DNA from: Clostridiales bacterium
Lineage (GTDB): Bacteria > Bacillota > Clostridia > Oscillospirales > CAG-272
Direction of reading: 5' to 3'
DNA length: 41,691 nt
Assembly: GCA_003522145.1 (NCBI GenBank)
Contig: DPGD01000012.1
Location: forward strand, 1-41,691
Part shown: piece by piece, positions 22,809-31,015 of the stretch
How positions within the stretch are numbered: position 1 is the stretch's first letter
Layout: each line of letters begins with the position of its first letter
Notes under the pieces: model-generated
Database searches by the model: none
What the model was told of the DNA's origin: nothing
Seen by the model: only the letters and a program-made list of their open reading frames with translations
Position numbers and translations under genes: made by a program

Positions 22809-24053
22809 TCAGATTTTTCCTTGAGCCTTCAGCACCTCTTTTGCGGCGGAAAGAATGCCCAGTCTGCCGCTTTCATAGGTCAATCCTCCCTGTAAGTAGG
22901 CGATATACGGCGGGCGCAGAGGGCCATCGGCCGACAGCTCGATGGAGGAGCCGGAGGTAAATGCACCGGCCGCCATAATTACTTTATCGCTGTAGCCCGG
23001 CATATCCCAGGGCTGAGGCGTTACATAGGAGTCGATGGGCGAGGCCCATTGGATGCCTCTGCAAAAGGCGCAGAGCAGCTCCGGGTCGCCCAAATAGATC
23101 GCTTCGATAATGTCATGGCGGGTCGCCGTGGAGGCAGGCTCTGCCCGAAAGCCCAGTTCTTCAAAGATTTTCGAGGCAAAAATTGCCGTTTTCACCGCTT
23201 CTTTTACGGTGTGGGGCGCATAGAAAAAGCCCTTCAATATGCTCTTGTTCTGGCCTAAGGAGGCGCCGCCTTCCGCACCTACGCCCACGGTGGTCATCCG
23301 GTAGGAGGCAAGCTCCACCGCCTTTTTGGTGCCGCAGAGGTAGCCGCCGCATTCTGCCATGCCGCCGCCGGGATTTTTGATGAGCGAACCGGCCATCAGG
23401 TCCGCCCCCATGGCCACCGGCTCCTTGGTTTCGGTGAATTCCCCGTAGCAGTTGTCCACCATCACATAGGCGGAACTGCGGGCCTTCACAAAGGAGATGA
23501 TCTCCCCGATGGTGTCTACCGACAGGGTGGGGCGGGTCAGATATCCCTTGGAACGCTGGATGAAAACGACCTTTACCTGATCGGTGAGCTTTTTTTCGAT
23601 TTCCCCATAGTCGGGGCTTCCGTCGGGCTTCAGATTCACCTGCTCATAGTCTATCCCGAAATCCTTCAGCGAACCGTTTCCGGGAGTTCCGGAAAGTCCG
23701 ATCACCTCTTCCAGAGTGTCATAGGGGCGGTCGGCCACCGACAAAAGGGTATCTCCGGGGCGCAGAAGTCCGTAAAGCCCAATGGCAAGGGCGTGGGTGC
23801 CGTTGACGATCTGCTGACGCACAAGGGCGTTTTCACAGCCGAACACATCGGCGTAGACCTGTTCAATCACCTCCCGGCCCCGGTCATCGTAGCCGTAGCC
23901 GGTTGAGGGGGCAAAATGCCCTTCGCATACCCGATGCTGACGGAAGGAGTCGAGAATTTTGCCGGTATTTTCCCTTGAAATGCGCTCCAAACGGGCAAAC
24001 TGAGGCGCAATTTCCTCTTCGGCCCGTTGCGCCAGTTTTTCAAGATCCATCAT
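22809..24053 (-). CDS. Methionine gamma-lyase-family PLP protein (COG4100, aluminium-resistance type)
   Basis: This 414-residue fold-type I PLP enzyme belongs to the PF06838 family. VRQQIVNGTHALAIGLYGLLRPGD is the cofactor phosphate-binding region. YVMVDNCYGEF contains the Asp that contacts the pyridine nitrogen, and GSLIKNPGGG contains the Schiff-base Lys. The long C-terminal motif GAFTSGSSIELSADGP is typical of this subfamily. Relatives are annotated as methionine gamma-lyase-like or aluminium-resistance proteins; their true reaction is poorly established. The ATG at 24053 (a second ATG follows at once) is preceded by AAAGGA. It lies 17 bp after an M42 peptidase gene, which fits amino-acid breakdown after peptide hydrolysis. 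Confidence 0.88.
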   Translation of the reverse strand: MMDLEKLAQRAEEEIAPQFARLERISRENTGKILDSFRQHRVCEGHFAPSTGYGYDDRGREVIEQVYADVFGCENALVRQQIVNGTHALAIGLYGLLRPGDTLLSVADRPYDTLEEVIGLSGTPGNGSLKDFGIDYEQVNLKPDGSPDYGEIEKKLTDQVKVVFIQRSKGYLTRPTLSVDTIGEIISFVKARSSAYVMVDNCYGEFTETKEPVAMGADLMAGSLIKNPGGGMAECGGYLCGTKKAVELASYRMTTVGVGAEGGASLGQNKSILKGFFYAPHTVKEAVKTAIFASKIFEELGFRAEPASTATRHDIIEAIYLGDPELLCAFCRGIQWASPIDSYVTPQPWDMPGYSDKVIMAAGAFTSGSSIELSADGPLRPPYIAYLQGGLTYESGRLGILSAAKEVLKAQGKI

Positions 24054-24070
24054 GTTTGCGTCCTTTTTCC

Positions 24071-25075
24071 TTAGTTCTTGTATTCGTTCAGATCCTTTTC
24101 CAAAAGGGCCACCGTCAGAGCCACGCAGGCATCGTAGTCCTTTTTGGAAATGGTTTCATTGTTGCTGTGAATGTAGCGGGTGGGCACGGAAATGGCGGTT
24201 GCCCGGCTTCCGCAACCGGCAACCTGCATGGAGCAGGTGTCCGTTCCGCCGCCCTCCAGAATCTCCAGCTGTGCGGGAATTTTTTTCTCTTTGGAAAGAT
24301 CCATAAGGCACCGGACGAAGCCGCTGTCGCAGATCACCGAGGAGTCTTTCACCTTTACCGCCGCACCTTTGCCAAGGGATACGGCCATGGGACGGCTTTT
24401 GGGACCGTCGCCCGAACCGGTCACATCAAAGGCAAGGGAGAAGTCGGGCATAATGCCGTATGCGGCGGTTTTGGCCCCGCGGCACCCCACCTCTTCCTGG
24501 GTGGTGAAAACGAACCAGGTGTCGTTTTTACAGTCCTTCAGGGTCTGGGCCGCACGAACCATGATGGCACAGCCGATCCGGTCGTCGAAGGGCCTTCCGG
24601 AGTAGAAGGAACCGGAAAGATGCTCCAAGTGGGAAACGGTGGAGGCAAAATCGCCCACCTTCACCCGCTTTTCGGTTTCCTTTTTGTCGGTTGCGCCGAT
24701 GTCGATCACAAAACGGCTTTCGGAAAAATTATTGCCGAAGTCGGCTTCGGGCACCAGAACCCCCTTGAGTCCGTTTTCAAAGACCACATTGGAAAAGGCC
24801 GCCGAAACATAGTGAATGCCGCCGATGGAGGAAACATGAATGTAGCCCTTTTCGTCAATGCCGGTGACCAGAAATCCGATTTCGTCCATGTGGCCTGCCA
24901 ACATCAGTTTTTTCGGATTTTTACAGGTGCCTTTTTTATAGCAGATCAGATTGCCCATGGCATCTCTCCGGACTTCATCCACATAGGGGGCGATCATCTC
25001 TTCGATTTTTTCGGAAACGGCCTGCTCTCTGCCCGACACCGAATGGACGAGCATCAGTTCTTTCAGAATTTTCAT
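24071..25075 (-). CDS. M42 family metallo-aminopeptidase, intact active site
   Basis: This 334-residue cytoplasmic aminopeptidase/glutamyl-aminopeptidase-type protein should assemble as a tetrahedral dodecamer as known for the family. All dinuclear metal ligands and the catalytic base are visible: His in AGHMDEIG, Asp in PFDDRIG, the Glu pair in TQEEVGCRGA, Asp in LAFDVTGSGD and His in TRYIHSNNE. GGGTDTCSM is the conserved substrate-pocket region. It is the third of three M42 genes in tandem, 86 bp after the degenerate paralogue and 17 bp before the PLP enzyme. Expected role: trimming short peptides to free amino acids. Confidence 0.92.
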   Translation of the reverse strand: MKILKELMLVHSVSGREQAVSEKIEEMIAPYVDEVRRDAMGNLICYKKGTCKNPKKLMLAGHMDEIGFLVTGIDEKGYIHVSSIGGIHYVSAAFSNVVFENGLKGVLVPEADFGNNFSESRFVIDIGATDKKETEKRVKVGDFASTVSHLEHLSGSFYSGRPFDDRIGCAIMVRAAQTLKDCKNDTWFVFTTQEEVGCRGAKTAAYGIMPDFSLAFDVTGSGDGPKSRPMAVSLGKGAAVKVKDSSVICDSGFVRCLMDLSKEKKIPAQLEILEGGGTDTCSMQVAGCGSRATAISVPTRYIHSNNETISKKDYDACVALTVALLEKDLNEYKN

Positions 25076-25161
25076 TTTATTCTTCCGCTTTGCCTTTGCA
25101 AAGCCTGTTCCTTTCCTGATTTTTGTTTTTCTTTTTATTCACGGATTTTAGTGTTGCCTGC

Positions 25162-26190
25162 TCAGACCAACGCCGAAAGCAGAGAAAGCGTTGCGCAAAG
25201 GTCGGACTTCTGCACGATGACCAAGGGCGTTTCAGGGTTGAAGCAGGGAATTTGCAGGGAGGCCATGGGCAATCCTTCTTTTCCCAAATGGGCCCTGCCG
25301 GAAGACAAAGTCAAGGGACTGTTCAGCATCTGGAAGGGCAGTGCGGCTTTCTCGGCCGTTTGGCGAAGTTCTCCCAAGAACGGAGAATCATAGAAAAGCA
25401 CATTGCCGTCCTTGAAGGCAAGCACCGGACCCTTTCCCAGGCGGGCACCCTTTTGGTGGTCCTCGGTTTTGTCAAAGTCCATAGAGGGAGAGAAGCCCAG
25501 AAGAAGAGCCTTTTGGGCATTTTCTCTGTAGGCGGCGGTGACGGCAGAGGACATTCCGGCCTTTTCCTTTGCGGCAAAAACAACCGTCAGGTCCTTGCGC
25601 TCGGAAACCGGCTTTCGGGTGGCCAGCTTCAGCACTTCTGCCGCGATGGCGCACATGCTCCGGCTTTCCAGTGCTTTTCCGGCAAGGTAGCCGTTGGGCA
25701 ATTCCGAAAGCCCGCCGCTGTAGGCGGCAAAGTCGCCTTTTTCAATCTGTTTTTCGGCTTCTTCCTTGTTTTGAAAACCCAAATCTATAAAGAGCTTGTC
25801 AAAGGAAGGACTGTCGGTGCGCTCTGCACCGGAGGTGAGATGGAGGACCTTTCCGCCGCCAATACCTTTGAGAAGGACCGTCTCGTTTCCGACGGTCAGA
25901 TGTTTGCCGAGAAAGCAGGCAGGATCCGCATTCCCCGTGGGAGCAATGCGGAGATAGCCCTTGTCGTCAATGTCTGTGACCATAAAGCCGGCCTCGTCCA
26001 TGTGGGCAACCAGCAGGAGCTTTTCTCCCTCTCCCGGCAGATGGCAGATAAGACTTCCCATTCGATCACGAGAGCAATCGCAAAGGCCGGAAAGTTCCTT
26101 TTCAAGCAGTGCCGCCACCCGGCACTCACAGCCTGTAGGGCCGAATTCCGCCGAAAGTGCGGAAAGAAGCGTATAGAATTCTGTTGTCAT
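25162..26190 (-). CDS. M42 family peptidase homologue, metal site lost (pseudo-enzyme)
   Basis: This 342-residue protein aligns along its whole length with M42 aminopeptidases and keeps VAHMDEAGF, LGKGPVLAFKDGN and the overall spacing. The other active-site positions are changed. The metal-bridging DD motif (PFDDR) reads ALESRS. The EE motif (TQEEVG) reads AAKEKAG, so the catalytic base remains but the metal-ligand Glu is Lys. The FDVT Asp region reads FSPSM. GGTD reads SGRAH. The RYIH His region reads IPCFNPET. Two metal ions can hardly bind. The frame is uninterrupted, with a 4-bp start overlap with the upstream M42 gene. It may be a non-catalytic subunit that mixes with its two neighbours (inference). 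Confidence 0.85.
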   Translation of the reverse strand: MTTEFYTLLSALSAEFGPTGCECRVAALLEKELSGLCDCSRDRMGSLICHLPGEGEKLLLVAHMDEAGFMVTDIDDKGYLRIAPTGNADPACFLGKHLTVGNETVLLKGIGGGKVLHLTSGAERTDSPSFDKLFIDLGFQNKEEAEKQIEKGDFAAYSGGLSELPNGYLAGKALESRSMCAIAAEVLKLATRKPVSERKDLTVVFAAKEKAGMSSAVTAAYRENAQKALLLGFSPSMDFDKTEDHQKGARLGKGPVLAFKDGNVLFYDSPFLGELRQTAEKAALPFQMLNSPLTLSSGRAHLGKEGLPMASLQIPCFNPETPLVIVQKSDLCATLSLLSALV

Positions 26191-27239
26191 TCTGCCGTTC
26201 CTCCCTTTCCGAAGCGTTCTTCAATGTAGGCGGCAATCAGCCGTCCGGTGTTCAGAAGGTCCTTTTTATAAAGCGTTTCCACGCAGGTATGCATATATTT
26301 GAGGGGCAGACCGATCACCGCCGTCGGCACGCCGCCCAGTAGGAACGGGGCGGAGGAAGCATTGGTACCGGTGCTTTTCACATTCATGGCCGGCTGTACC
26401 GGGATCTCCCGCTCCCGGGCAATGCGCAAAAGCTCCTTGGTCATTTTCCGGTCGGTCTGTACGGAGACGGCCACAGAGGGGCCTTCTCCCGGCTTCACCG
26501 TCTTGGCGGCATCGGTTTCGGGCGTGTTGCCCAAATCCACATCCACCACTAAAATTTCGTCGGGACAGGCGTCAAAGACGCCGGTGCGGAAGCCGGCACC
26601 GTAGCTTTCCTCCTGACCGGAAAGCAGAAGACAAATATCGCAGGAAAGGTCCTTTCCCTTCAGTTCCTCCAGAGCGATGAGTGCCGCAACCGCACAGGAT
26701 TTGTCATCCATATAGGCCCCGCAGAGCTGCTCCTCCGAAAGGCTTTCGGTGGAACGCTCCATGGAAACCGGCGTACCGACGGCTACGCCCTTTTGGGTCA
26801 GTTCTTCTTTTGTAAAGCCGGTGAAAATCCAGAATTCGCCGTTCTTGGGGAGTTTTCTTGCTTCGGGGCCTCCCAGACAATAGGGCTTTTTCAGGGAGAG
26901 GGCGGGCATGTTTTCCTTTCCATGAATGGTGTAGGAGGACGCTGTGTAGGTGCGGGCATCCATACCGCCCAAGGAGGAGACGGTCAGGGTTCCGTCGTCC
27001 TTCAGGTCGGTGACGATCAGACCGATTTCGTCCAAGTGGGCGTCGATGAGGAGGACAGGGGCATTTTCCCTGCCGCATTTTTTGGTGAAGAGCAGTCCGG
27101 AAACTCCGGCCGGGCGGCTTTCGTCAAAGAGAGGGGCAAGAAGCTGCTGCACTTCCTTTTGCCCGGCGTTCTCAAAGCCCGAAAGAGTGGGAATCTGCCG
27201 CAGTTCTTCAAGATAGCGGAGGTAGTCTGTGTTCGGCAT
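26187..27239 (-). CDS. M42 family metallo-aminopeptidase, second intact paralogue
   Basis: This 350-residue M42 protein retains the metal ligands: His in DAHLDEIG, the Asp pair in GAYMDDKSC, the Glu pair in SGQEESYGAG, Asp in VVDVDLGNTP and His in LKYMHTCVET. The GGTD pocket motif reads STGTNASS, so specificity may differ from the paralogue at 24071-25075. It is the first of the three tandem M42 genes, 54 bp after murD. Its stop overlaps the start of the degenerate paralogue by four bases (ATGA), so those two are translationally coupled. Confidence 0.9.
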   Translation of the reverse strand: MPNTDYLRYLEELRQIPTLSGFENAGQKEVQQLLAPLFDESRPAGVSGLLFTKKCGRENAPVLLIDAHLDEIGLIVTDLKDDGTLTVSSLGGMDARTYTASSYTIHGKENMPALSLKKPYCLGGPEARKLPKNGEFWIFTGFTKEELTQKGVAVGTPVSMERSTESLSEEQLCGAYMDDKSCAVAALIALEELKGKDLSCDICLLLSGQEESYGAGFRTGVFDACPDEILVVDVDLGNTPETDAAKTVKPGEGPSVAVSVQTDRKMTKELLRIAREREIPVQPAMNVKSTGTNASSAPFLLGGVPTAVIGLPLKYMHTCVETLYKKDLLNTGRLIAAYIEERFGKGGTAE

Positions 27240-27293
27240 TTCTGAATCCTTTCCTGTATTTTTCTTTTCTGTATTTTGGTTCGTTTTTTCTTT

Positions 27294-28664
27294 TTACTTC
27301 AGATCGTTGATCAATTTTTTGAAGGTGTTTCCCCGGACCATGAAATTGGGGAAGGCATCAAAGGAGGCACATCCGGGGGAAAGCAGGAGAACCTCGCCCG
27401 GCCGACAGGCCTCCAGCGCCTTTAAAACGGCTTTTGTAAAGTCCGGCTCCCGGAGGATGACCGGCTTGTCGGTAAGAGGACACTCTGAGAGTGCCTGTTC
27501 AATAGCTTGGGCGGTTGCACCGGTCAGGGTGACGGTGCGGGCTTTCTGACACAGGGCTTCGGCCAACGGTGCGAAGGGAATATGCTTGTCATAGCCGCCG
27601 CAGATCACATTCACCTTCTCCCCGAAGCAGGAAAGGGCCGCCGCTGTTCTGGAGGGAGAGCTGTCAATGGAGCTGTTGTAGATCTTTATGCCCCTGTATT
27701 CCCGGACAAACTCCAGACGGTGCTCCACGCCCCGGAAGCTCTCGGCCACCCGCCGAAGGGCTTCCACCGGCACAAAATCCCGCACCATACTGTAGGCAGT
27801 CATATAATTCTGCCGGTTGTGCCGGCCGGGAAGAAGGATTTCTTCGTTCTTCAGGATCTGCTGTCCGTCCAGACAAATGTTTCCTTCCTGCTCATACATT
27901 CCGCTTGGAAGCTCTTTTTCCGAAGAAAACAGGCGTATTTCCCCCTGAGCCTGCTGTGCAAGAGGGCGGGAAGGGGGATTGTCGGCATTCAGGACCAGAA
28001 TCCGATTCTCCTTATGGACAAAGATATTGGTTTTGGCTTCGATATACTCTTCCATGCTGCGGTGCCAGTCTAAATGATTGGGGGAAAGATTGGTTACCGC
28101 CGCAATCTCTGCCGACTGGCGCAGGGTCATCAGTTGAAAACTGGAAAGCTCCAGAACCGCAAAATCCTCTTCGGTCATTTCGTTTACAAGGGGCAGAAGA
28201 GGAGAGCCGATATTTCCGCCCACATATACCCGGTGTCCTGCTTCCTTCAGAAGCAGGGAAACAAGAGTGGTGGTGGTGGTCTTTCCGTCGCTTCCGGTCA
28301 CTGCCAGGGTTTTCGCTTTGCACAGAGCGAAGAACAGCTCCATCTCACTGGTGAGCAGCGCTCCCTTGGCAACACCCATAAGGATTTCCGGAAGATCCGG
28401 ACGAATGCCGGGAGAACGGAAAATATAGTCCCCCTCTAAGTCGTTGAGATATTGCTCGCCCGTGATGAGCGATACACCCTTGGCTTTCAGTTCCTTTGGG
28501 AGATTTCCCAATTGCTCCTCGCTTTTCCGATCCCGGACGGTCACAAGCACGCCGCACTGCAAAAGAAAGTCCACGAGAGGCAGATTGGAAACCCCGATGC
28601 CTAAGACCTCCGCTTTTTTTCCGGCGGCGGTCTGCGGAAAACGGGATAGGTCGGATACATTCAT
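27294..28664 (-). CDS. murD: UDP-N-acetylmuramoyl-L-alanine:D-glutamate ligase
   Basis: This cytoplasmic enzyme adds D-glutamate to UDP-MurNAc-L-Ala in peptidoglycan precursor synthesis, using ATP. The 456-residue protein has the N-terminal UDP-binding domain (VLGIGVSNLPLVDFLLQCG), the ATP P-loop TGSDGKTTTTTLV, ELSSFQLMTL, NLSPNHLDWHRSMEEY with the conserved His, and GYDKHIPF in the C-terminal domain. It is not in a dcw cluster but heads a run with three M42 peptidase genes, an unusual setting. The ATG at 28664 follows AAAGGAG and a promoter lies at 28719-28747. Confidence 0.95.
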   Translation of the reverse strand: MNVSDLSRFPQTAAGKKAEVLGIGVSNLPLVDFLLQCGVLVTVRDRKSEEQLGNLPKELKAKGVSLITGEQYLNDLEGDYIFRSPGIRPDLPEILMGVAKGALLTSEMELFFALCKAKTLAVTGSDGKTTTTTLVSLLLKEAGHRVYVGGNIGSPLLPLVNEMTEEDFAVLELSSFQLMTLRQSAEIAAVTNLSPNHLDWHRSMEEYIEAKTNIFVHKENRILVLNADNPPSRPLAQQAQGEIRLFSSEKELPSGMYEQEGNICLDGQQILKNEEILLPGRHNRQNYMTAYSMVRDFVPVEALRRVAESFRGVEHRLEFVREYRGIKIYNSSIDSSPSRTAAALSCFGEKVNVICGGYDKHIPFAPLAEALCQKARTVTLTGATAQAIEQALSECPLTDKPVILREPDFTKAVLKALEACRPGEVLLLSPGCASFDAFPNFMVRGNTFKKLINDLK

Positions 28665-28683
28665 GCCGATGCTCCTTTATATG

Positions 28684-28708
28684 TGCCTGCAGAAATTTTG
28701 GGCAGGCA
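28684..28708 (-). other. Small hairpin in the murD leader
   Basis: TGCCTGC (28684-28690) and GCAGGCA (28702-28708) form a 7-bp inverted repeat between the transcript start (near 28712) and the murD start codon. There is no T tract. It may modulate translation or stability. Confidence 0.35.
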
Positions 28709-28718
28709 TCTCTTCATC

Positions 28719-28747
28719 ATTGTATAGCATTTTTCTCTTTTTTGCAA
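28719..28747 (-). promoter_or_regulatory. Promoter of the murD-M42 operon
   Basis: On the minus strand TTGCAA (28742-28747), a 17-bp spacer and TACAAT (28719-28724) give a leader of about 48 nt. Confidence 0.6.
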
Positions 28748-28817
28748 CAGGATTTCAGAAAAAAACGGGAAAGCATCGTAAAATCCGGAGAAAAAAGAAA
28801 AACGCTCCTGAAAGCGC

Positions 28818-28846
28818 TTGCTTTTCGGGCGGAAAAGGAGTATAAT
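28818..28846 (+). promoter_or_regulatory. Promoter of mgtE
   Basis: TTGCTT (28818-28823), a 17-bp spacer and TATAAT (28841-28846) lie 54 bp before the mgtE start. The leader is too short for an M-box magnesium riboswitch. Confidence 0.75.
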
Positions 28847-28900
28847 GAGACATTCAGGGATGCCGCAAGGGCAAATAGGAAAGAAAGGAAAAGAGAAGTC

Positions 28901-30271
28901 ATGAACAAAATTACTCCCGAAGAATTGCTTCAGCTGGCAGACGACAAAAAGTTTTTGGTAATCAAGGAAAGACTGTCTGAAGAGAACCCTATTGATATCG
29001 CCGGACTGTTCGGAGAGATTCCCCCCGAACGGGTGGCTCCTTTTTTCCGATTATTGCCCAAGGAACTGGCGGCAGATACCTTTGTGGAAATGGACAGCGA
29101 TATGCAGGAAAAGCTGATCACCGGCTTTTCCGACTATGAATTGCACGCCCTGGTGGACGAATTGTATGTGGACGATACCGTGGACATCATCGAGGAAATG
29201 CCGGCAAATGTGGTGAAGAGGATTTTGGCCTCGGCCGATCCCTCCATGCGCAGTGACATCAATGAGATTCTGAAATATCCGGGAAACAGCGCCGGCTCCA
29301 TTATGACCACCGAATATGTGACCCTGAAGCCCACCATGACCGCAAGTGAAGCCTTTGACCGGATCAGACAGGTAGGCTCGGACAGTGAAACCATCTATAC
29401 CTGCTATGTTACCTCCAAAGATAAAAAGCTGGTGGGCGTAGTCACGGTGAAGGAGCTTTTGCTGGCGTCCAAGGAGAAAACGGTGGCGGAGTTGATGACC
29501 GAAAATGTGATTTTTGCGTACACCGACGAGGATCGGGAGGAAACGGTCAACCGCATCCGGGACTATGGATTGATGGCGTTGCCGGTGGTGGACAAGGAAC
29601 AGAGGATCGTGGGAATCGTCACCATTGACGATGCTCTGGATGTGCTGACCGAGGAAAGCGAAGAGGACTTCTCCAAAATGGCCGGCGTGGTGCCTACCGA
29701 AACGCCCTATATAAAGACCTCGGTACTGGATTTGTGGAAAGCCAGAATTCCCTGGCTGCTGCTTCTGATGATCTCGGCCACTTTTACCGGGGCTATTATT
29801 TCCAATTTTGAAAACAAGTTGGCCTCCTGTGCGGTGCTGATCGGCTTCATTCCCATGCTGATGGATACCGGCGGAAATTCGGGCTCTCAGGCCTCGGTCT
29901 CGGTGATCCGCGCCATTTCCTTGGGCGGAATTTCGATCAAGGATATTTTCAGGGTGCTGTTCAAGGAGCTCCGGGTGGGTCTGCTGTGCTGTGCGGTGCT
30001 GGCGGTTTGCAACTTCGGAAAAATGTTTCTGGTGGATAAACTTCTGATGGGAAGAACCGAAGAGATTGATATTCAGGTCATGCTGACGGTGTGCCTGACT
30101 CTGGCAGTGACGGTGGTCATTGCGAAATTGGTGGGTGCCTCCCTTCCTCTTCTTGCCAAAGCCATAAAGTTAGACCCGGCGGTGATGGCTTCCCCTTTGA
30201 TTACCACCTTGGTGGATGCCATTTCGCTGTTGACCTATTTTGGTCTTGCCAGTGTATTCATTCTGGGCTGA
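28901..30271 (+). CDS. mgtE: MgtE magnesium transporter
   Basis: This 456-residue Mg2+ channel has the usual three parts. An acidic N-domain (residues 1-130) carries the repeats AGLFGEIPPERVAPFF and DELYVDDTVDIIEEMP. Two CBS domains occupy about 135-255 (SIMTTEYVTLKPTMT and ELMTENVIFAYTDED). Five membrane helices run from about 285. The pore helix motif PMLMDTGGNSGSQASVS is present. Cytoplasmic Mg2+ closes the channel by bridging the N and CBS domains in this family. A much longer open frame extends upstream, but the ATG at 28901 follows AAGGAAAAGAG and gives the normal length. A bidirectional terminator follows. Confidence 0.95.
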   Translation: MNKITPEELLQLADDKKFLVIKERLSEENPIDIAGLFGEIPPERVAPFFRLLPKELAADTFVEMDSDMQEKLITGFSDYELHALVDELYVDDTVDIIEEMPANVVKRILASADPSMRSDINEILKYPGNSAGSIMTTEYVTLKPTMTASEAFDRIRQVGSDSETIYTCYVTSKDKKLVGVVTVKELLLASKEKTVAELMTENVIFAYTDEDREETVNRIRDYGLMALPVVDKEQRIVGIVTIDDALDVLTEESEEDFSKMAGVVPTETPYIKTSVLDLWKARIPWLLLLMISATFTGAIISNFENKLASCAVLIGFIPMLMDTGGNSGSQASVSVIRAISLGGISIKDIFRVLFKELRVGLLCCAVLAVCNFGKMFLVDKLLMGRTEEIDIQVMLTVCLTLAVTVVIAKLVGASLPLLAKAIKLDPAVMASPLITTLVDAISLLTYFGLASVFILG

Positions 30272-30394
30272 AGCGGAAAAGGCACGGACAAAGCGGAGAA
30301 GCCGGCAAAGAGAGGGTCTGCGCAACCTCCCCCAAAAGGGTGTGAAAGAGCAGCAGGCCCGGCAAAAGCGGGAGCAGGGTACAGACAAATAAAG

Positions 30395-30437
30395 AAAGGT
30401 CCCAAGCCCGGAAAAATAGAGGGCTTGGGGCCTTTTT
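30395..30437. terminator. Bidirectional terminator between mgtE and the GNAT gene
   Basis: AAAGGTCCCAAGCCC pairs with GGGCTTGGGGCCTTT across an A-rich loop. T or A runs on each side suit the two converging transcripts. The 120 bp between the mgtE stop and this hairpin hold nothing recognisable. Confidence 0.85.
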
Positions 30438-30455
30438 CGGTGTGACCGAGAGGCT

Positions 30456-30953
30456 CTAAAGCAGTTTTTCGTATATGAAAACATCCAGCCGGCGTCCGAA
30501 TTTCAAGCCCACCTGTTCCATAAGACCGACCTTGCGGTATCTGTTTTGCTCGTGAAAATGCAGGCTGTGGGTGTTTTCTCCCACAATGAGAGAAAGAATG
30601 CACGAGAACCTTTGCGCTCTTGCGGCGTTTTCAATGGCCAAAAGAAGCGCTTTTCCCAAACCCTTCCCGGTGGCACAGGGGGCAAGGTATATCGACAGAT
30701 CGACGGTATACCGATAGGCGGAGCGGGGATTGTAGGCATCCAAATAGGCATAGCCGAGAATCGTTCCTGCGTCTTCCGCCACCAGAAAGGGGTATTGCCC
30801 GGTGATTTCCCGAAGCCGTTTTCGGAACTGTTCTTCCTCCAGCTCCGTTTCCTCAAAGGTGACCGTGGTGTTTTTTATGTAGTGGTTATAAATTTCAAGA
30901 CAGTTTCGCACATCCTCGTTTTCAAAAGACAGGGGACGGATGATCAGTGCCAT
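30456..30953 (-). CDS. GNAT N-acetyltransferase (phosphinothricin acetyltransferase-like)
   Basis: This 165-residue acetyl-CoA-dependent transferase has the fold order of the PAT/BAR-like subgroup. IRPLSFENEDVRNCLEIYNHYIKNTTVTFEE opens the protein over two segments, GTILGYAYLDAYNPRSAYRYTVDLSIYL forms the central strands, and ATGKGLGKALL is the acetyl-CoA pyrophosphate loop. LHFHEQNRYRKVG is the family's C-terminal motif. Relatives acetylate phosphinothricin, methionine sulfoximine or other amino acids; the substrate here is not known. The frame is open far upstream, but the ATG at 30953 has a clear GGAGG five bases before it. It lies 62 bp after the Gfo/Idh/MocA gene with a hairpin between. 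Confidence 0.85.
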   Translation of the reverse strand: MALIIRPLSFENEDVRNCLEIYNHYIKNTTVTFEETELEEEQFRKRLREITGQYPFLVAEDAGTILGYAYLDAYNPRSAYRYTVDLSIYLAPCATGKGLGKALLLAIENAARAQRFSCILSLIVGENTHSLHFHEQNRYRKVGLMEQVGLKFGRRLDVFIYEKLL

Positions 30954-30972
30954 AAATTCCTCCGGAAAATCA

Positions 30973-31003
30973 TGAAGGGGCATCCGGAGAGGACGCCCCT
31001 TCA
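30973..31003. other. Hairpin between the Gfo/Idh/MocA and GNAT genes
   Basis: TGAAGGGGC (30973-30981) pairs with GCCCCTTCA (30995-31003), a perfect 9-bp stem. On the transcribed minus strand it is followed only by TGATTTTCC, so it is a weak terminator at best. It could attenuate or process the transcript ahead of the GNAT gene. Confidence 0.55.
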
Positions 31004-31015
31004 GTTTTTGGTCGC

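Noticed and set aside
23903..25393. 496-codon plus-strand frame opposite the PLP enzyme and M42 genes
   Set aside because: It is a complementary shadow with low-complexity Gly/His/Phe runs; both minus-strand genes have clear active-site motifs and ribosome binding sites.
28809..28822. CcpA cre-like site overlapping the mgtE -35 box
   Set aside because: It matches 12 of 14 consensus positions, but the mismatches break the symmetric right arm and mgtE is not an expected catabolite target.
28496..28900. N-terminal extension of mgtE into the murD promoter region
   Set aside because: The extension is antisense to murD and its leader, mgtE homologues start at 28901, and a promoter lies at 28818-28846.
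28847..28900. M-box magnesium riboswitch before mgtE
   Set aside because: Only about 50 nt separate the predicted transcript start from the start codon, far too short for an M-box.
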